Source of the DNA: Firmicutes bacterium M10-2
Lineage (GTDB): Bacteria > Bacillota_I > Bacilli_A > Erysipelotrichales > Erysipelotrichaceae
Assembly (NCBI GenBank): GCA_000403415.2
Contig: KE159696.1
Span: forward strand, 1-64,000
Direction: 5' to 3'
DNA: 64,000 nt
Part shown: in pieces, positions 50,003 to 58,693 of the stretch
Numbering within the stretch: the first letter of the stretch is position 1
Layout of the letters: each line of letters opens with the position of its first letter
Notes under the pieces: generated by a model
The model's input: only the letters and a program-made list of their open reading frames with translations
Told to the model about the DNA's origin: nothing
Database searches by the model: none
Program-made: the position numbers and the translations under genes

Positions 50003-51082
50003 ATGTTAAATAAAGCAAATGTATTGATTTGCTCGTTTTTCTTGCTCTTTGCAACCTTATTTTCACCACTTTTGATTAACGCCGAAGAGGAAACTTTGCC
50101 CATTAATAATTATATTAATGATTACGCTGATCTTTTGGATACGCAAACCGAAGCGGATCTGAACGCACAAGGTGAGGCTTTTGCCAGTCAAACAGGTGCG
50201 CAAGTCGTGATCGTAACGACTGACTCTCTTCATGGTGCAGATGCCATGAAAGTCGCAACCGATTCCGCAAACCAAGCCAAGCTTGGCAGCGGTGAACTCG
50301 ATAACGGAGTATTGATCCTTGTCAGCATTGATGACAAACAGCGATTCATGGCTGTAGGAAGCGGACTGGAAGGCGATCTGACAGATATTGATTGCGAACA
50401 TCTCCAGCAGGATTATCTCGTTCCTGCATTTCGCAACGGAGATTACCAAGAAGGACTGGTCGATCTTTACCAACATACGATCGATCATATCGCCAATGCA
50501 TACGGCATAGAGCCTTCCGCAAGCCAGAACAGCGCCTATGACAATTCCAGCCGCAAAGAAGAAGATTCTTTTGATTTCGGTGGATTGGGTCTTATTGTGA
50601 TGGTGCTGTTGTTTGCAGGTTTTTTCCTCTTAAGACGACCATCTGCCAAAAACGGAACGGTGTTGCGGCTTACTGTGCATCAAACATATTATTTAAATAT
50701 TTCCCGAGTCAATTTCTCCAAAGACACGGTGATCGTCGGCAGCTCCAAGCCTAGTGTAGCTTCAATCACACCAAACGGTTTGATTACCGCCCACGCGGTA
50801 GGCGAAGCAATCATCACAGTCCAAAAACTTGATGAAACCAAATATCTCTATCGAGTCATTGTGTCCCATTCGAATTCAGACGGACGCAGACGTTCAAACG
50901 ATGATGTGTGGGATGCCCTCTTTTTAGGAAGTATGCTTGGCAGAAGTCATCGGGGAGGATCTTCTTATCGTCCACGCTCAAATGGCAATGGTTTCGGTGG
51001 CTTTGGAGGCTTCGGAGGCGGTGGTGGATTTACAGGGGGCGGAGGCGGTTTCCGCGGCGGCGGAAGCGGCGGAAGCTGGTAA
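50003..51082 (+). CDS. TPM-domain membrane protein with Gly-rich C-terminus (first copy)
   Basis: The 359-residue protein has a signal peptide (ANVLICSFFLLFATLFSPLL), a TPM domain (INDYADLLDTQTEADLN ... DNGVLILVSIDDKQRFMAVG ... LQQDYLVPAF) and a membrane segment (GGLGLIVMVLLFAGFFLL). An Ig-like bacterial domain follows (VNFSKDTVIVGSSKPSVASI...GLITAHAVGEAIITV), and the tail is almost only Gly, Phe and Ser ending GGSGGSW. TPM domains have been linked to photosystem repair, phosphatase activity and membrane stress; the role here is unknown. LemA and a second TPM gene follow. Confidence 0.88.
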   Translation: MLNKANVLICSFFLLFATLFSPLLINAEEETLPINNYINDYADLLDTQTEADLNAQGEAFASQTGAQVVIVTTDSLHGADAMKVATDSANQAKLGSGELDNGVLILVSIDDKQRFMAVGSGLEGDLTDIDCEHLQQDYLVPAFRNGDYQEGLVDLYQHTIDHIANAYGIEPSASQNSAYDNSSRKEEDSFDFGGLGLIVMVLLFAGFFLLRRPSAKNGTVLRLTVHQTYYLNISRVNFSKDTVIVGSSKPSVASITPNGLITAHAVGEAIITVQKLDETKYLYRVIVSHSNSDGRRRSNDDVWDALFLGSMLGRSHRGGSSYRPRSNGNGFGGFGGFGGGGGFTGGGGGFRGGGSGGSW

Positions 51083-51115
51083 AGCACAACTCAATACAAA
51101 GAAAGGTTAAAATTT

Positions 51116-51736
51116 ATGAATAAAAGAAAATTTCCCGGATGGGCGATCGTGCTCATCGTAATATTGGTGATTGCCCTGATTGCAGGAATCTCGGTCGTCG
51201 GACCGTACAATACTATGGTCGGTTATGACGAACAAGTTACAACCGCTCAATCAAATATCCAGACTCAGCTACAGTCTCGACTCGATAAGATCAACGAACT
51301 CATGCCTGCAGTGCAAGGTGCGATGGATCAAGAAGATGATGTCTATAAAGACATTGCTGCGCTGCGTTCCGATACGCCGGGTATCTCCATGGATGCCGAT
51401 GGAAATATGACTATCGAAAACAACGCATCCTTGAGTGATCTTGAAAGAGCGGATGCTGCAAGCTCGCAAATGCTACGTGATATTAATGTCGCTGTCGAAG
51501 CATACCCGGAATTGAAATCAAGTGATTTGATGAAAGATTTCATGACAAGTGTTGAAGGAATCGAAAATCGGATCTCTTACGCACGCGAGCAATATAACGA
51601 TGATGTGCAGGAATACAATGTGTATATTCGTTCATTCCCTCATAACATTGCGGCAAGCCTTTTTGGATTTAGCCCGAAAGATAAATTCGAAGCGTCTTCA
51701 GCTGCTCAGAACGCGCCGGTCGTAAAGTTTGATTAA
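51116..51736 (+). CDS. LemA family protein
   Basis: The 206-residue protein has one N-terminal membrane anchor (GWAIVLIVILVIALIAGISVV) and the LemA helical domain starting YNTMVGYDEQVTTAQSNIQ with LQSRLDKINELMPAV. It ends with the conserved ARxxYNDxVxxYNxxIRSFPxNI pattern and FGFSPKDKFE. Function is not established; LemA and TPM proteins are commonly paired. AAAGGTT precedes the ATG. Here it lies between two TPM paralogues. Confidence 0.93.
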   Translation: MNKRKFPGWAIVLIVILVIALIAGISVVGPYNTMVGYDEQVTTAQSNIQTQLQSRLDKINELMPAVQGAMDQEDDVYKDIAALRSDTPGISMDADGNMTIENNASLSDLERADAASSQMLRDINVAVEAYPELKSSDLMKDFMTSVEGIENRISYAREQYNDDVQEYNVYIRSFPHNIAASLFGFSPKDKFEASSAAQNAPVVKFD

Positions 51737-51740
51737 GTTT

Positions 51741-52775
51741 ATGAGAAAGGGAATAAAATTGATGAGTCTGATTTTAATCGGACTCTTTCTTTCTATTGGT
51801 TTCTCCTGTCAAGTTTTCGCAAAAGAAAAAGAAGAGATCAAAATTACGAATTATATCAATGATCATGCCGGTATTCTCGATTCAAGAACAGAAAGCGAAT
51901 TGAATCAATTAGGAAAAGATTTCGAGCAATCGACCGGTTCTCAAATCATAGTTGTAACGGTCAATGATTTAAATGGACAAGATCCGATGAAAGCTGCGGC
52001 AGATCTTGGCAACAAATACGGGATCGGAAACGAAGAATTGGATAATGGAGTGATCATTTTGATCAGCATGGAGGACAAACAACGATTCATGGCAACCGGG
52101 AGCGGGATTCAGGGAACGCTGACCGATATCGCTTGCGAACATCTCCAGCAGAAATATCTTGTTCCTGCTTTTCAGGAAGGCAACTATTCTAAAGGAATCA
52201 AAGATCTTTACATGGGTGTGATGGACGCGATCCAGCATGGTATCGACGAAAACGAACTGGAAGCTTATGTACAAGAACAAAAGAGCGAAACATGGATTAT
52301 TTTCGGCCTCATAGCTGCGGCCTTTATCGGGATCGGAACCATCTTTGCGATCGTTTTGATTACAATATTCAAACGATATTTGCACATGGTCCCAGGTCAG
52401 CAGCTTACACTTTACAATGAAGATTGGAATCTTTCCGATCCGAATACCCTTATAACAAGCAACCATCCTGAAATTCTCGAAGTACTTCCAAACGGTGTCG
52501 TCCGGGCAAATAAATTCGGAAGTGCCGCAGTCAAGATCAAGCATAATGACAAGGTGCGCTACATTTATTTTAAAATCAAAGAGGAAAGCGATCCTGCTGA
52601 GGTGCTCGATCAAAAAATGAATTTTTTCTTTCAATATTCCATTCAGATCGATAATGGCTCAAGCGGTCATTCATCCGGAGATGATGATTTCTTTACCGGA
52701 TCAAGTGGCGGATCTAGCGGCTTTTCGGGCGGAGGCGGAAGCTTCAATGGCGGAGGTTCCGGCGGAAGCTGGTAG
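51741..52775 (+). CDS. TPM-domain membrane protein with Gly-rich C-terminus (second copy)
   Basis: The 344-residue paralogue of the gene at 50003 has the same order: signal peptide (GIKLMSLILIGLFLSIGFSC), TPM domain (INDHAGILDSRTESELNQLG; DNGVIILISMEDKQRFMATG), membrane segment (IFGLIAAAFIGIGTIFAIVLI), an Ig-like stretch (NLSDPNTLITSNHPEILEVLPNG, cut here for brevity) and a Gly/Ser-rich tail ending GGSGGSW. It starts just after the lemA stop. An ATG at 51762 with GAAAGGGA is an alternative start. The pair probably arose by duplication and may form a hetero-oligomer. Confidence 0.87.
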   Translation: MRKGIKLMSLILIGLFLSIGFSCQVFAKEKEEIKITNYINDHAGILDSRTESELNQLGKDFEQSTGSQIIVVTVNDLNGQDPMKAAADLGNKYGIGNEELDNGVIILISMEDKQRFMATGSGIQGTLTDIACEHLQQKYLVPAFQEGNYSKGIKDLYMGVMDAIQHGIDENELEAYVQEQKSETWIIFGLIAAAFIGIGTIFAIVLITIFKRYLHMVPGQQLTLYNEDWNLSDPNTLITSNHPEILEVLPNGVVRANKFGSAAVKIKHNDKVRYIYFKIKEESDPAEVLDQKMNFFFQYSIQIDNGSSGHSSGDDDFFTGSSGGSSGFSGGGGSFNGGGSGGSW

Positions 52776-52787
52776 CCTTTTGTAAAT

Positions 52788-52818
52788 AAAAACGCTGTCG
52801 TAAAAAACAGCGTTTTAT
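52788..52818. terminator. bidirectional intrinsic terminator
   Basis: AAAACGCTGT-CGTAAAAA-ACAGCGTTTT between the converging TPM and repeat-protein genes. Confidence 0.8.
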
Positions 52819-53583
52819 TTATGCTTTTTCGAATTTTGCGAATAGTTCCTTATCGCCTAAAGAATGATGACGAATACTGTTTAACGGATTGCCCCGCTGA
52901 TCAAACCATCCAATAAAGCGATATCCCTTTTTTCGTGCCGGAAGAAAGTCGATATCCAAATCAAAATAAGAATAGTTTTTGGGGTTTTGACGGCTCGAAA
53001 GTCCTCCATCTAAATGATAATGAATTTCGTAAAGAGTGATTTTCCATTTCGCATACAAAGTAAATTCTTCATTGATCGGAATTTCAAAATCATAAGGCAA
53101 TGTCAGCTTTTCATCCATATACCATCCAGCAAATGTATAGCCTAAGCGCATAGGCGGACGGAATGGCTCAAGCAGTCCGAATTCATCCGTCATCTGATCG
53201 GCAATCTTCCCTCCTCCGTTCGACTCAAAGTGAACAACGCACAGCTCCCGAAACTGCGCTTCCAAAGTGAGCGGTTGAATAATTTTCGAAGGGAGGAAAT
53301 CGATCATTTCGCCATTGAGACTCCAGCCGCAAAAGCGCATCCCTTTTTTATGGGCCGGATATAATTTAACAACTCCTGTCTCAACATTGACATACTTTGG
53401 ATTCCTTCGTGAATTTATCCCTCCGTGGCACTCATATCGAATCGGATAAATAATGGGAATCCATTTGTCGTAAAGGGTGATCGTTCCCGGCAGCTTTCCT
53501 CCCGGATTGATCCGTTTCGTACATTGCGGATCAATATACCACCCGACAAATTTATAACCGGGTCGTTCTTGTTGGTTGATCAT
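52819..53583 (-). CDS. protein of InlB B-repeat (Listeria-Bacteroides repeat) type
   Basis: The 254-residue protein is built of about four repeats with the pattern GYxFxGWYxD...LYxKW, for example GYKFVGWYIDPQC, GYTFAGWYMDEKLT and GYRFIGWFDQRG. Such repeats normally occur in secreted cell-wall proteins as mucin/MucBP-like beta-grasp modules. Here there is no signal peptide, no LPXTG and no membrane segment, and the first repeat begins within 10 residues of the start. GAGAAT precedes the ATG weakly. It may be a detached surface module or a cytoplasmic variant. Confidence 0.75.
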   Translation of the reverse strand: MINQQERPGYKFVGWYIDPQCTKRINPGGKLPGTITLYDKWIPIIYPIRYECHGGINSRRNPKYVNVETGVVKLYPAHKKGMRFCGWSLNGEMIDFLPSKIIQPLTLEAQFRELCVVHFESNGGGKIADQMTDEFGLLEPFRPPMRLGYTFAGWYMDEKLTLPYDFEIPINEEFTLYAKWKITLYEIHYHLDGGLSSRQNPKNYSYFDLDIDFLPARKKGYRFIGWFDQRGNPLNSIRHHSLGDKELFAKFEKA

Positions 53584-53645
53584 GATCTATTCTCCTATAC
53601 TTTTTCATTGCAATTATAAAACGAATCGCTTATAATGTCTATGTT

Positions 53646-53722
53646 GTCCTTGTAGCTCAGTTGGATAGAGCATGCGCCTTCTAAGCGCACGGTCGGGGGT
53701 TCGAATCCCTCCAAGGACGCCA
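53646..53722 (+). tRNA. tRNA-Arg (anticodon TCT)
   Basis: 77 bases with a perfect seven-pair acceptor stem (GTCCTTG/CAAGGAC), D-arm AGCTCAGTTGGATAGAGC, anticodon stem TGCGC/GCGCA around loop CTTCTAA (anticodon TCT, reading AGA/AGG), T-arm with GTTCGAAT, discriminator G and encoded CCA. It is followed directly by a T-run that may end transcription. A solitary tRNA gene. Confidence 0.97.
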
Positions 53723-53738
53723 TTTTTTTTGCTTTTTT

Positions 53739-54599
53739 TTATCCGATCATTTCCGTTCTCTTGCTGAGTGGTTTGAACCCTAGTCCTCTGACTTCGGAAA
53801 CTTTTGACACAATCACAAATGCCTGCGGATCAACCAAGTAAATTTCTTTTTGAATCGTATACCATTCTTTTCGTTCGACCAATGCACAAACGGCTCTTTT
53901 TTCTTTGCGTTCATAGCCTCCTTCAATCATGAACATTGTTGCTCCTTTATCCAATGTATTAATAAATAGATCCCGCATTTTTTCGTAGTGATCACTCATA
54001 ATCATGAGCTGCAGTGCAGCCTTACCGAATGTCATAACTTGATTCATGATAAAGTATGTCACAAAAACAAGTGTCAGCCCGCAAATAATTTGTTCGGCAT
54101 TGGAATATGTGATCTGATAAACAAGGATAAAAAGATCCATAATATTCATTGTCACAGAAACATTCCATCCAAGTTTTCTTTCCAAAATAATCGGCGGAAT
54201 ATCAAGGCCTCCTGTGCTTGCTCCTGCCTGAATCACAAGACCCAAACCACACCCCATAAAGATGCCTGCCATGATTGCGGCAATAAGAGGATCCGAAACC
54301 AGATGAATGTCTTCCAAAAAACTTGTGATTGAAATAAAGAACGGATAAACAATGGTCGAAATTAAAGTGGTCAATGCGAATTTCTTTCCTAAAAATAAAA
54401 AACCGATCACAAACATCACAACACTGATCGAAGTTACGATCAAGGAGTAAGGCGCATTGATCAAATGCATGATGATCAGTGCAAGGCCTGTGGATCCTCC
54501 GGCAATGAATCCTGACGGTACGATTAACATATTGACTGCAATAGCCATAATAAAATTTCCTAAAAGAATACGTCCGAACAATTGAATATTGTTTTTCAT
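53739..54599 (-). CDS. YitT-like membrane protein (DUF161/DUF2179)
   Basis: The 286-residue protein has about five to six membrane segments in the first 200 residues (DUF161: VNMLIVPSGFIAGGSTGLALI; AGASTGGLDIPPIILERK) and a soluble C-terminal DUF2179 domain (DKGATMFMIEGGYERKEKRAVCALV). Function unknown; this family is widespread in Bacillota in several copies. AGGAGG precedes the ATG. Divergent from a Crp/Fnr regulator gene, with only 95 bases between them. Confidence 0.92.
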   Translation of the reverse strand: MKNNIQLFGRILLGNFIMAIAVNMLIVPSGFIAGGSTGLALIIMHLINAPYSLIVTSISVVMFVIGFLFLGKKFALTTLISTIVYPFFISITSFLEDIHLVSDPLIAAIMAGIFMGCGLGLVIQAGASTGGLDIPPIILERKLGWNVSVTMNIMDLFILVYQITYSNAEQIICGLTLVFVTYFIMNQVMTFGKAALQLMIMSDHYEKMRDLFINTLDKGATMFMIEGGYERKEKRAVCALVERKEWYTIQKEIYLVDPQAFVIVSKVSEVRGLGFKPLSKRTEMIG

Positions 54600-54694
54600 A
54601 ACTCCCCTCCTGATGGTTCCATTATAGCGATTCGATCTCCAAAATATTGTAATTTAGGCTACAATTCCTTTCTCTTTTTCTTTATAATCAATTT

Positions 54695-55351
54695 ATGAAA
54701 TCCGCTAGACTAAATTCCAAATCCGCTTCTTTGATCAAAAAAATCGGATATTTTCAACATTATGAACCTTCACAAACGATTTATTTCCAGCAAGAACAAG
54801 GAAATACATTTTTTTATGTATTAAAAGGTCGTGTACGCGCCTATTTATTGGATATAAACGGAAAAGAATTCACATATGAAATCATCACGGAAGGTCGGCT
54901 GTTCGGTACTGCCGATCCTTTTGCATCTTCCCATCGCACAACAACCATAGAAGCAATCAACGAAGTCGATTTGATCGAGCTTGATCTGGATACGATCTTG
55001 CCTTACTTACATGAAGTGCCTGAGCTTGCGATTGAAATCATCGAAATCTTATCCCATTCTCTTGAAGCTTTCGCAAGACATATTCGTCGATTATCTTTTT
55101 ATGATGCAAAAGGACGAATCGCGGATTTTTTATTGGAAATGACCGACAATCCCGATCCTTCTTCGCAAATCACTTCTGTGAGCATTCCCTATTCCCACCA
55201 GGAAATCGCCGATTGCTGCGCCTTGCAGCGGGTAACTGTAACGAACGCTTTGCATGAATTGACTGATCTTGGTCTGATTGATCTTGCTTATCGCAATATC
55301 TTCATCAAAGACCGCGAAGGCCTTGCAAAAATCGTCAATCGCCGAATGTAA
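54695..55351 (+). CDS. Crp/Fnr-family transcriptional regulator
   Basis: The 218-residue protein has an N-terminal cyclic-nucleotide-binding-like barrel (FFYVLKGRVRAYLLDINGKEF...EGRLFGTADPFAS) and a C-terminal winged helix (YSHQEIADCCALQRVTVTNALHELTDLGLID). The N-terminal Cys needed for an Fnr iron-sulphur cluster is absent, as is a clear cAMP-binding RxS motif, so the signal is unknown. TATAATC lies about 10 bases before the ATG, implying a very short leader. It may control the divergent YitT-like gene. Confidence 0.9.
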   Translation: MKSARLNSKSASLIKKIGYFQHYEPSQTIYFQQEQGNTFFYVLKGRVRAYLLDINGKEFTYEIITEGRLFGTADPFASSHRTTTIEAINEVDLIELDLDTILPYLHEVPELAIEIIEILSHSLEAFARHIRRLSFYDAKGRIADFLLEMTDNPDPSSQITSVSIPYSHQEIADCCALQRVTVTNALHELTDLGLIDLAYRNIFIKDREGLAKIVNRRM

Positions 55352-55359
55352 TGTTGTAA

Positions 55360-55392
55360 GCACAAAAAAAAGAGGCGCCCGCCTCTTTTAAT
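55360..55392. terminator. bidirectional intrinsic terminator
   Basis: AAAAAGAGGCG-CC-CGCCTCTTTT between the converging regulator and DUF1835-type genes. Confidence 0.85.
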
Positions 55393-56182
55393 TTGTCTTG
55401 ATCAAAAGTCGATTGTACGGAAGCTCATTGTCTTCCAAAACAGTCAATGCATCTTTTTCGATTAGTTTCTGAATACGGTCAGCTAGCAAATAATCACTTA
55501 ATTTTTGCTGGTATATGCCAATGATCTCGCCAATAGCCCTGCTTTCATACTTACTGACTTCAAATCGGTTTAAAATCATGAAATCGTAAATATCTTCGCT
55601 AACCGACATGATCTGTCCGTTGACTACAGCTCGCAAAGGGCTGTTTTCATTTTTTAAGGACTCCCATATCGTCGAATAATAATTGACATCGAAATACGGC
55701 ACTTCCACTTTCAGAGAAAGCACGTAATCGAAATATTCGTATAAAATATTTTCCAACGACGGAAAAAGTGTTGTGTAGTCGGGATTATGCACAATTTGCG
55801 GAAGTTCCACATACTGCAATCCGATATCATACGGATCGAGCAGCGAACATACAAAGATAAAACCCGAAACATCTCCGGGAGAATTTTCCGAATAAATGCA
55901 TATTTCTTCTCCTTTTTCTGCTGCGGCAATCAAACGATCGACATTTTCCACATAAGAGTAAATGGAGTCCTTTATTTGTTTTGGATCATGGATCTGACCG
56001 TTTTGAGTATACATCTTATAAATCAGATCCAAACGGTACTGCGAATTATATGGAAGTCGGATATCGCCTTGATCAAGCATGAATGCCAAAGTCAATATTT
56101 CATCATTGCGATCGATCTTTCCCGACTCTTGATGAAGCTTCATGATTCCCGCACCGGCTTCCGAAAAAAATACATGAATCAT
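55388..56182 (-). CDS. DUF1835/DUF3658-type protein
   Basis: The 264-residue protein begins MIHVFFSEAGAGIMK, in the manner of DUF1835 proteins (MIHIxFGxSAAGxLK), and ends in a helical region with WESLKNENSPLRAVVNGQ and YDFMILNRF typical of DUF3658. There is no enzymatic motif. It starts 13 bases after obg in the same direction and may be part of the rplU-prp-rpmA-obg transcript. The family is best known in Bacillota; function unknown. Confidence 0.7.
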   Translation of the reverse strand: MIHVFFSEAGAGIMKLHQESGKIDRNDEILTLAFMLDQGDIRLPYNSQYRLDLIYKMYTQNGQIHDPKQIKDSIYSYVENVDRLIAAAEKGEEICIYSENSPGDVSGFIFVCSLLDPYDIGLQYVELPQIVHNPDYTTLFPSLENILYEYFDYVLSLKVEVPYFDVNYYSTIWESLKNENSPLRAVVNGQIMSVSEDIYDFMILNRFEVSKYESRAIGEIIGIYQQKLSDYLLADRIQKLIEKDALTVLEDNELPYNRLLIKTN

Positions 56183-56195
56183 ACATTTCCCTTTC

Positions 56196-57476
56196 TTAGT
56201 TTTCTACAAACTCAAATTCAAAGCCACAAAGTCGTACCGTATCTCCGTCTTGTACTCCGGCTTCTCGAAGCATTCGATCAATTCCCATATAGCGCATTTT
56301 ATTGGCAAACAAGTAGTAATCTTCTTCAGTATTGAGCTTATTGATATCGAAGACTTTTTCAATTTTCGGACCTGCAACTTCCCATACATGCGGTTCGATA
56401 TTATTGATTTCGATTTCTTTCTTCTTTTCTTCGTATTTGTATACGACGCCGCTTTCCTTACCATCTTCAGTTTCCAAAGGAAATACCGGTGTGGTAGCCA
56501 AAAGATCGGCTGCTTTACGAAGGACTGGATCCAAGCCTTCATGAATAATAGTGGTCGTTTCATAAACCGGCACATCCGGATACGCTTTTTTAAAACGTTC
56601 CAAATTTTCCGAGGCATGCTCAAGATCCATCTTGTTGGCAACAACGATTTGCGGACGTTCCAACAAACGCAATTGATAGTTTTTCAACTCTTCATTAATG
56701 ACTTTGTAATCCTGAAGCGGATCTCGCTCTTCTCCACCCATATCCAAAACATGTATAATGACTCGGCAACGTTCTATGTGTTTCAAAAACTGATGACCCA
56801 AACCTTTTCCTTCACTGGCGCCTTCAATCAATCCCGGCAAATCCGCCAGGATAAAACTTCGACCGTCTTTTGTTTGAACGACACCGACATTAGGAGTAAT
56901 GGTCGTAAACGGATAATCGCCAATTTCCGGTTTTGCACGTGTCACCGCTTCCAAAAAAGTGGATTTTCCAACACTTGGAAAACCGACCAATCCGACGTCG
57001 GCCAAAGTTCGAAGTTCAACGATCGCATCGTATTCTTCTCCCTCTTTTCCGCTCTCGGCATATTTTGGCGCAGTATTTCTGGAAGATTTAAAATGACAGT
57101 TTCCTCTTCCTCCTCTACCACCTTTTGCAACGATTTGCTGCTGATAAGGTTCGGTAAGATCGGCTACGATCGTACCGTCATCACTTCGTTTTACAATCGT
57201 TCCCAACGGGACTTTTACAATCTTATTCTCGCCGTTGGCCCCATGCATACGTTTATTCTTTCCTTTTTCACCGTTCTCGGCTATTAATTTTCGATGATAA
57301 CGCAAATCGAGCAAGGTGGTCATTCCGGGATCCGCTTCGAAAATGACATCTCCGCCTTTTCCGCCATCTCCTCCGAACGGACCTCCATAGGCTACATATT
57401 TTTCGTGACGGAAACTGACGATTCCGTCTCCTCCGTTTCCGGCTTTAATAAATACTTTTACTTGATCTACAAACAT
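56196..57476 (-). CDS. obg: GTPase ObgE/CgtA
   Basis: The 426-residue protein has the glycine-rich Obg fold (AGNGGDGIVSFRHEKYVAYGGP), the G domain with G1 GFPSVGKSTF, G3 DLPGLIEGA and G4 NKMD, and a C-terminal OCT domain ending in GDTVRLCGFEFEFVEN. It acts in 50S assembly and stress signalling. The order rplU-prp-rpmA-obg is the conserved Bacillota one. AGGAATT precedes the ATG. Confidence 0.97.
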   Translation of the reverse strand: MFVDQVKVFIKAGNGGDGIVSFRHEKYVAYGGPFGGDGGKGGDVIFEADPGMTTLLDLRYHRKLIAENGEKGKNKRMHGANGENKIVKVPLGTIVKRSDDGTIVADLTEPYQQQIVAKGGRGGRGNCHFKSSRNTAPKYAESGKEGEEYDAIVELRTLADVGLVGFPSVGKSTFLEAVTRAKPEIGDYPFTTITPNVGVVQTKDGRSFILADLPGLIEGASEGKGLGHQFLKHIERCRVIIHVLDMGGEERDPLQDYKVINEELKNYQLRLLERPQIVVANKMDLEHASENLERFKKAYPDVPVYETTTIIHEGLDPVLRKAADLLATTPVFPLETEDGKESGVVYKYEEKKKEIEINNIEPHVWEVAGPKIEKVFDINKLNTEEDYYLFANKMRYMGIDRMLREAGVQDGDTVRLCGFEFEFVEN

Positions 57477-57544
57477 TGGAATTCCTCCATTTTATTCTAT
57501 TATACGTTTTATTTTCTGAAAAACGAACTCCTTGGCTTTAAAAA

Positions 57545-57576
57545 CAAAAAAAAGACCTAGATCACTCTAGATCTTC
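57545..57576 (-). terminator. intrinsic terminator after rpmA
   Basis: On the minus strand AAGATCTAGA-GTGA-TCTAGGTCTTTTTTTT. It separates the ribosomal-protein genes from obg. Confidence 0.75.
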
Positions 57577-57585
57577 TTATCTTGC

Positions 57586-57876
57586 TTATTCTGCCGGATA
57601 AACAGAAACTTGCTTTTTCTTCTTTCCTAAACGTTCGTATTTTACGATTCCGTTTGCTGTGGCAAATAATGTATCATCTCCACCGCGTCCAACGTTTTTA
57701 CCCGGATGGATCTTTGTACCGCGTTGACGATAAATGATACTTCCTGCATGGCATTTTTGCCCATCGGCAAGTTTTGCGCCAAGACGTTTAGAATGAGAAT
57801 CACGACCGTTCTTTGTGGAACCTACTCCCTTTTTAGAAGCAAAAAATTGAATATCTAATGTAAAACGCATGATCAC
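57586..57876 (-). CDS. rpmA: 50S ribosomal protein L27 with cleavable N-terminus
   Basis: L27 of 96 residues (94 from the ATG at 57870). The N-terminal extension [20 protein letters not shown] contains the Bacillota processing site, cut by Prp after the FFA segment so that the mature protein begins with SKKG and reaches the peptidyl-transferase centre. [15 protein letters not shown] is the L27 signature. The gene overlaps prp by 4 bases. Confidence 0.96.
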   Translation of the reverse strand: MIMRFTLDIQFFASKKGVGSTKNGRDSHSKRLGAKLADGQKCHAGSIIYRQRGTKIHPGKNVGRGGDDTLFATANGIVKYERLGKKKKQVSVYPAE

Positions 57877-58187
57877 ACCTCTTTCCTTGTGAATTTTATT
57901 TTATCGGGATAATACTCTTGAACCGTTTTCAATTGAATGAGTAACGTTTTCAGCATAAGCTGAATCGAGTCATTTGAATGATTGACATAAATACCGATCT
58001 GGTTATCCTTAAGCGTGAGATCACAATGTTCCGGAAATAATTCGTCCAAGGCATTTAACATACCGAATACGGTTGTCGATATCCCCGCACAAACAAGATC
58101 CTGTCCCGGATCGCCGCCGAAAGCGTGCCCTTTTATGTCAATATTTTGTATATCCTTATGATGTTTGGATATACTCACCTTTACCAT
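57873..58187 (-). CDS. prp: ribosomal-processing cysteine protease Prp
   Basis: The 104-residue protein has the catalytic His in [20 protein letters not shown] and the Cys in DLVCAGIS. It removes the L27 N-terminal extension, an essential step in Bacillota. It lies between rplU and rpmA, its usual place, overlapping rpmA by 4 bases. Confidence 0.95.
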   Translation of the reverse strand: MVKVSISKHHKDIQNIDIKGHAFGGDPGQDLVCAGISTTVFGMLNALDELFPEHCDLTLKDNQIGIYVNHSNDSIQLMLKTLLIQLKTVQEYYPDKIKFTRKEV

Positions 58188-58189
58188 GA

Positions 58190-58492
58190 TTACGCCTCGA
58201 TCGCTTCGATCTTGATACGTGTATAAGGCTGACGGTGTCCTTGTTTACGACGAGTTGATGATTTTTTCGGTTTATATTTCACAATTGTGATCTTCTTACC
58301 TTTTCCTTGTTTTTCAACAACTCCGGTAACCTTTGCACCTTCTACAAAAGGATGACCGATTTTTCCATCCGCAAACAGAACTTTATCGAATTCTACAGTA
58401 TCCCCTTCGTTTGCATCAAGTTTTTCAACAAAGATTACGCTGTCTTTTTCTACTTTGATCTGTTTTCCGCCTGTTTCAATAATTGCGTACAT
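58190..58492 (-). CDS. rplU: 50S ribosomal protein L21
   Basis: The 100-residue protein begins [20 protein letters not shown] and ends with the signature [20 protein letters not shown]. The ATG at 58492 follows AGGAGG at 8 bases; a GTG three codons earlier is within the spacing. First gene of rplU-prp-rpmA, with a structured leader and strong promoter. Confidence 0.97.
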   Translation of the reverse strand: MYAIIETGGKQIKVEKDSVIFVEKLDANEGDTVEFDKVLFADGKIGHPFVEGAKVTGVVEKQGKGKKITIVKYKPKKSSTRRKQGHRQPYTRIKIEAIEA

Positions 58493-58606
58493 TACGTGCA
58501 CCTCCTGTCATTTCTAAAAAAATTTGAGACTCGCCATCAAGGTGCGATTTCTCGACTTTGACCTTTTCTGGGCGGCTGCAATACCTTCAACAGTCTGCAA
58601 CGAAAG
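58493..58606 (-). ncRNA. L21 leader RNA
   Basis: The 5' leader of rplU, about 110 bases on the minus strand, contains paired segments (for example AAGGTCAAAGTCGAG... and CACCTTGATGGCGAGTCTC). It has the position and feel of the Bacillota L21 ribosomal-protein leader. It presumably binds L21 for feedback control. Identification is by context and pattern, without a covariance search. Confidence 0.6.
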
Positions 58607-58607
58607 T

Positions 58608-58636
58608 ATTATACAAAACCATTTATAAACTTGCAA
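58608..58636 (-). promoter_or_regulatory. rplU operon promoter
   Basis: TTGCAA (58636-58631), 17 bases, TATAAT (58613-58608) on the minus strand. Confidence 0.8.
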
Positions 58637-58693
58637 GAACAAATTTTGTTTTTCATGGTATAATGCCTACGTTTACGAAAGGAGCTGTATTTT

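Noticed and set aside
56250-57287. 345-codon plus-strand frame opposite obg
   Set aside because: Long only because obg is codon-biased on the other strand; rich in Phe, Arg and Ser with no domain.
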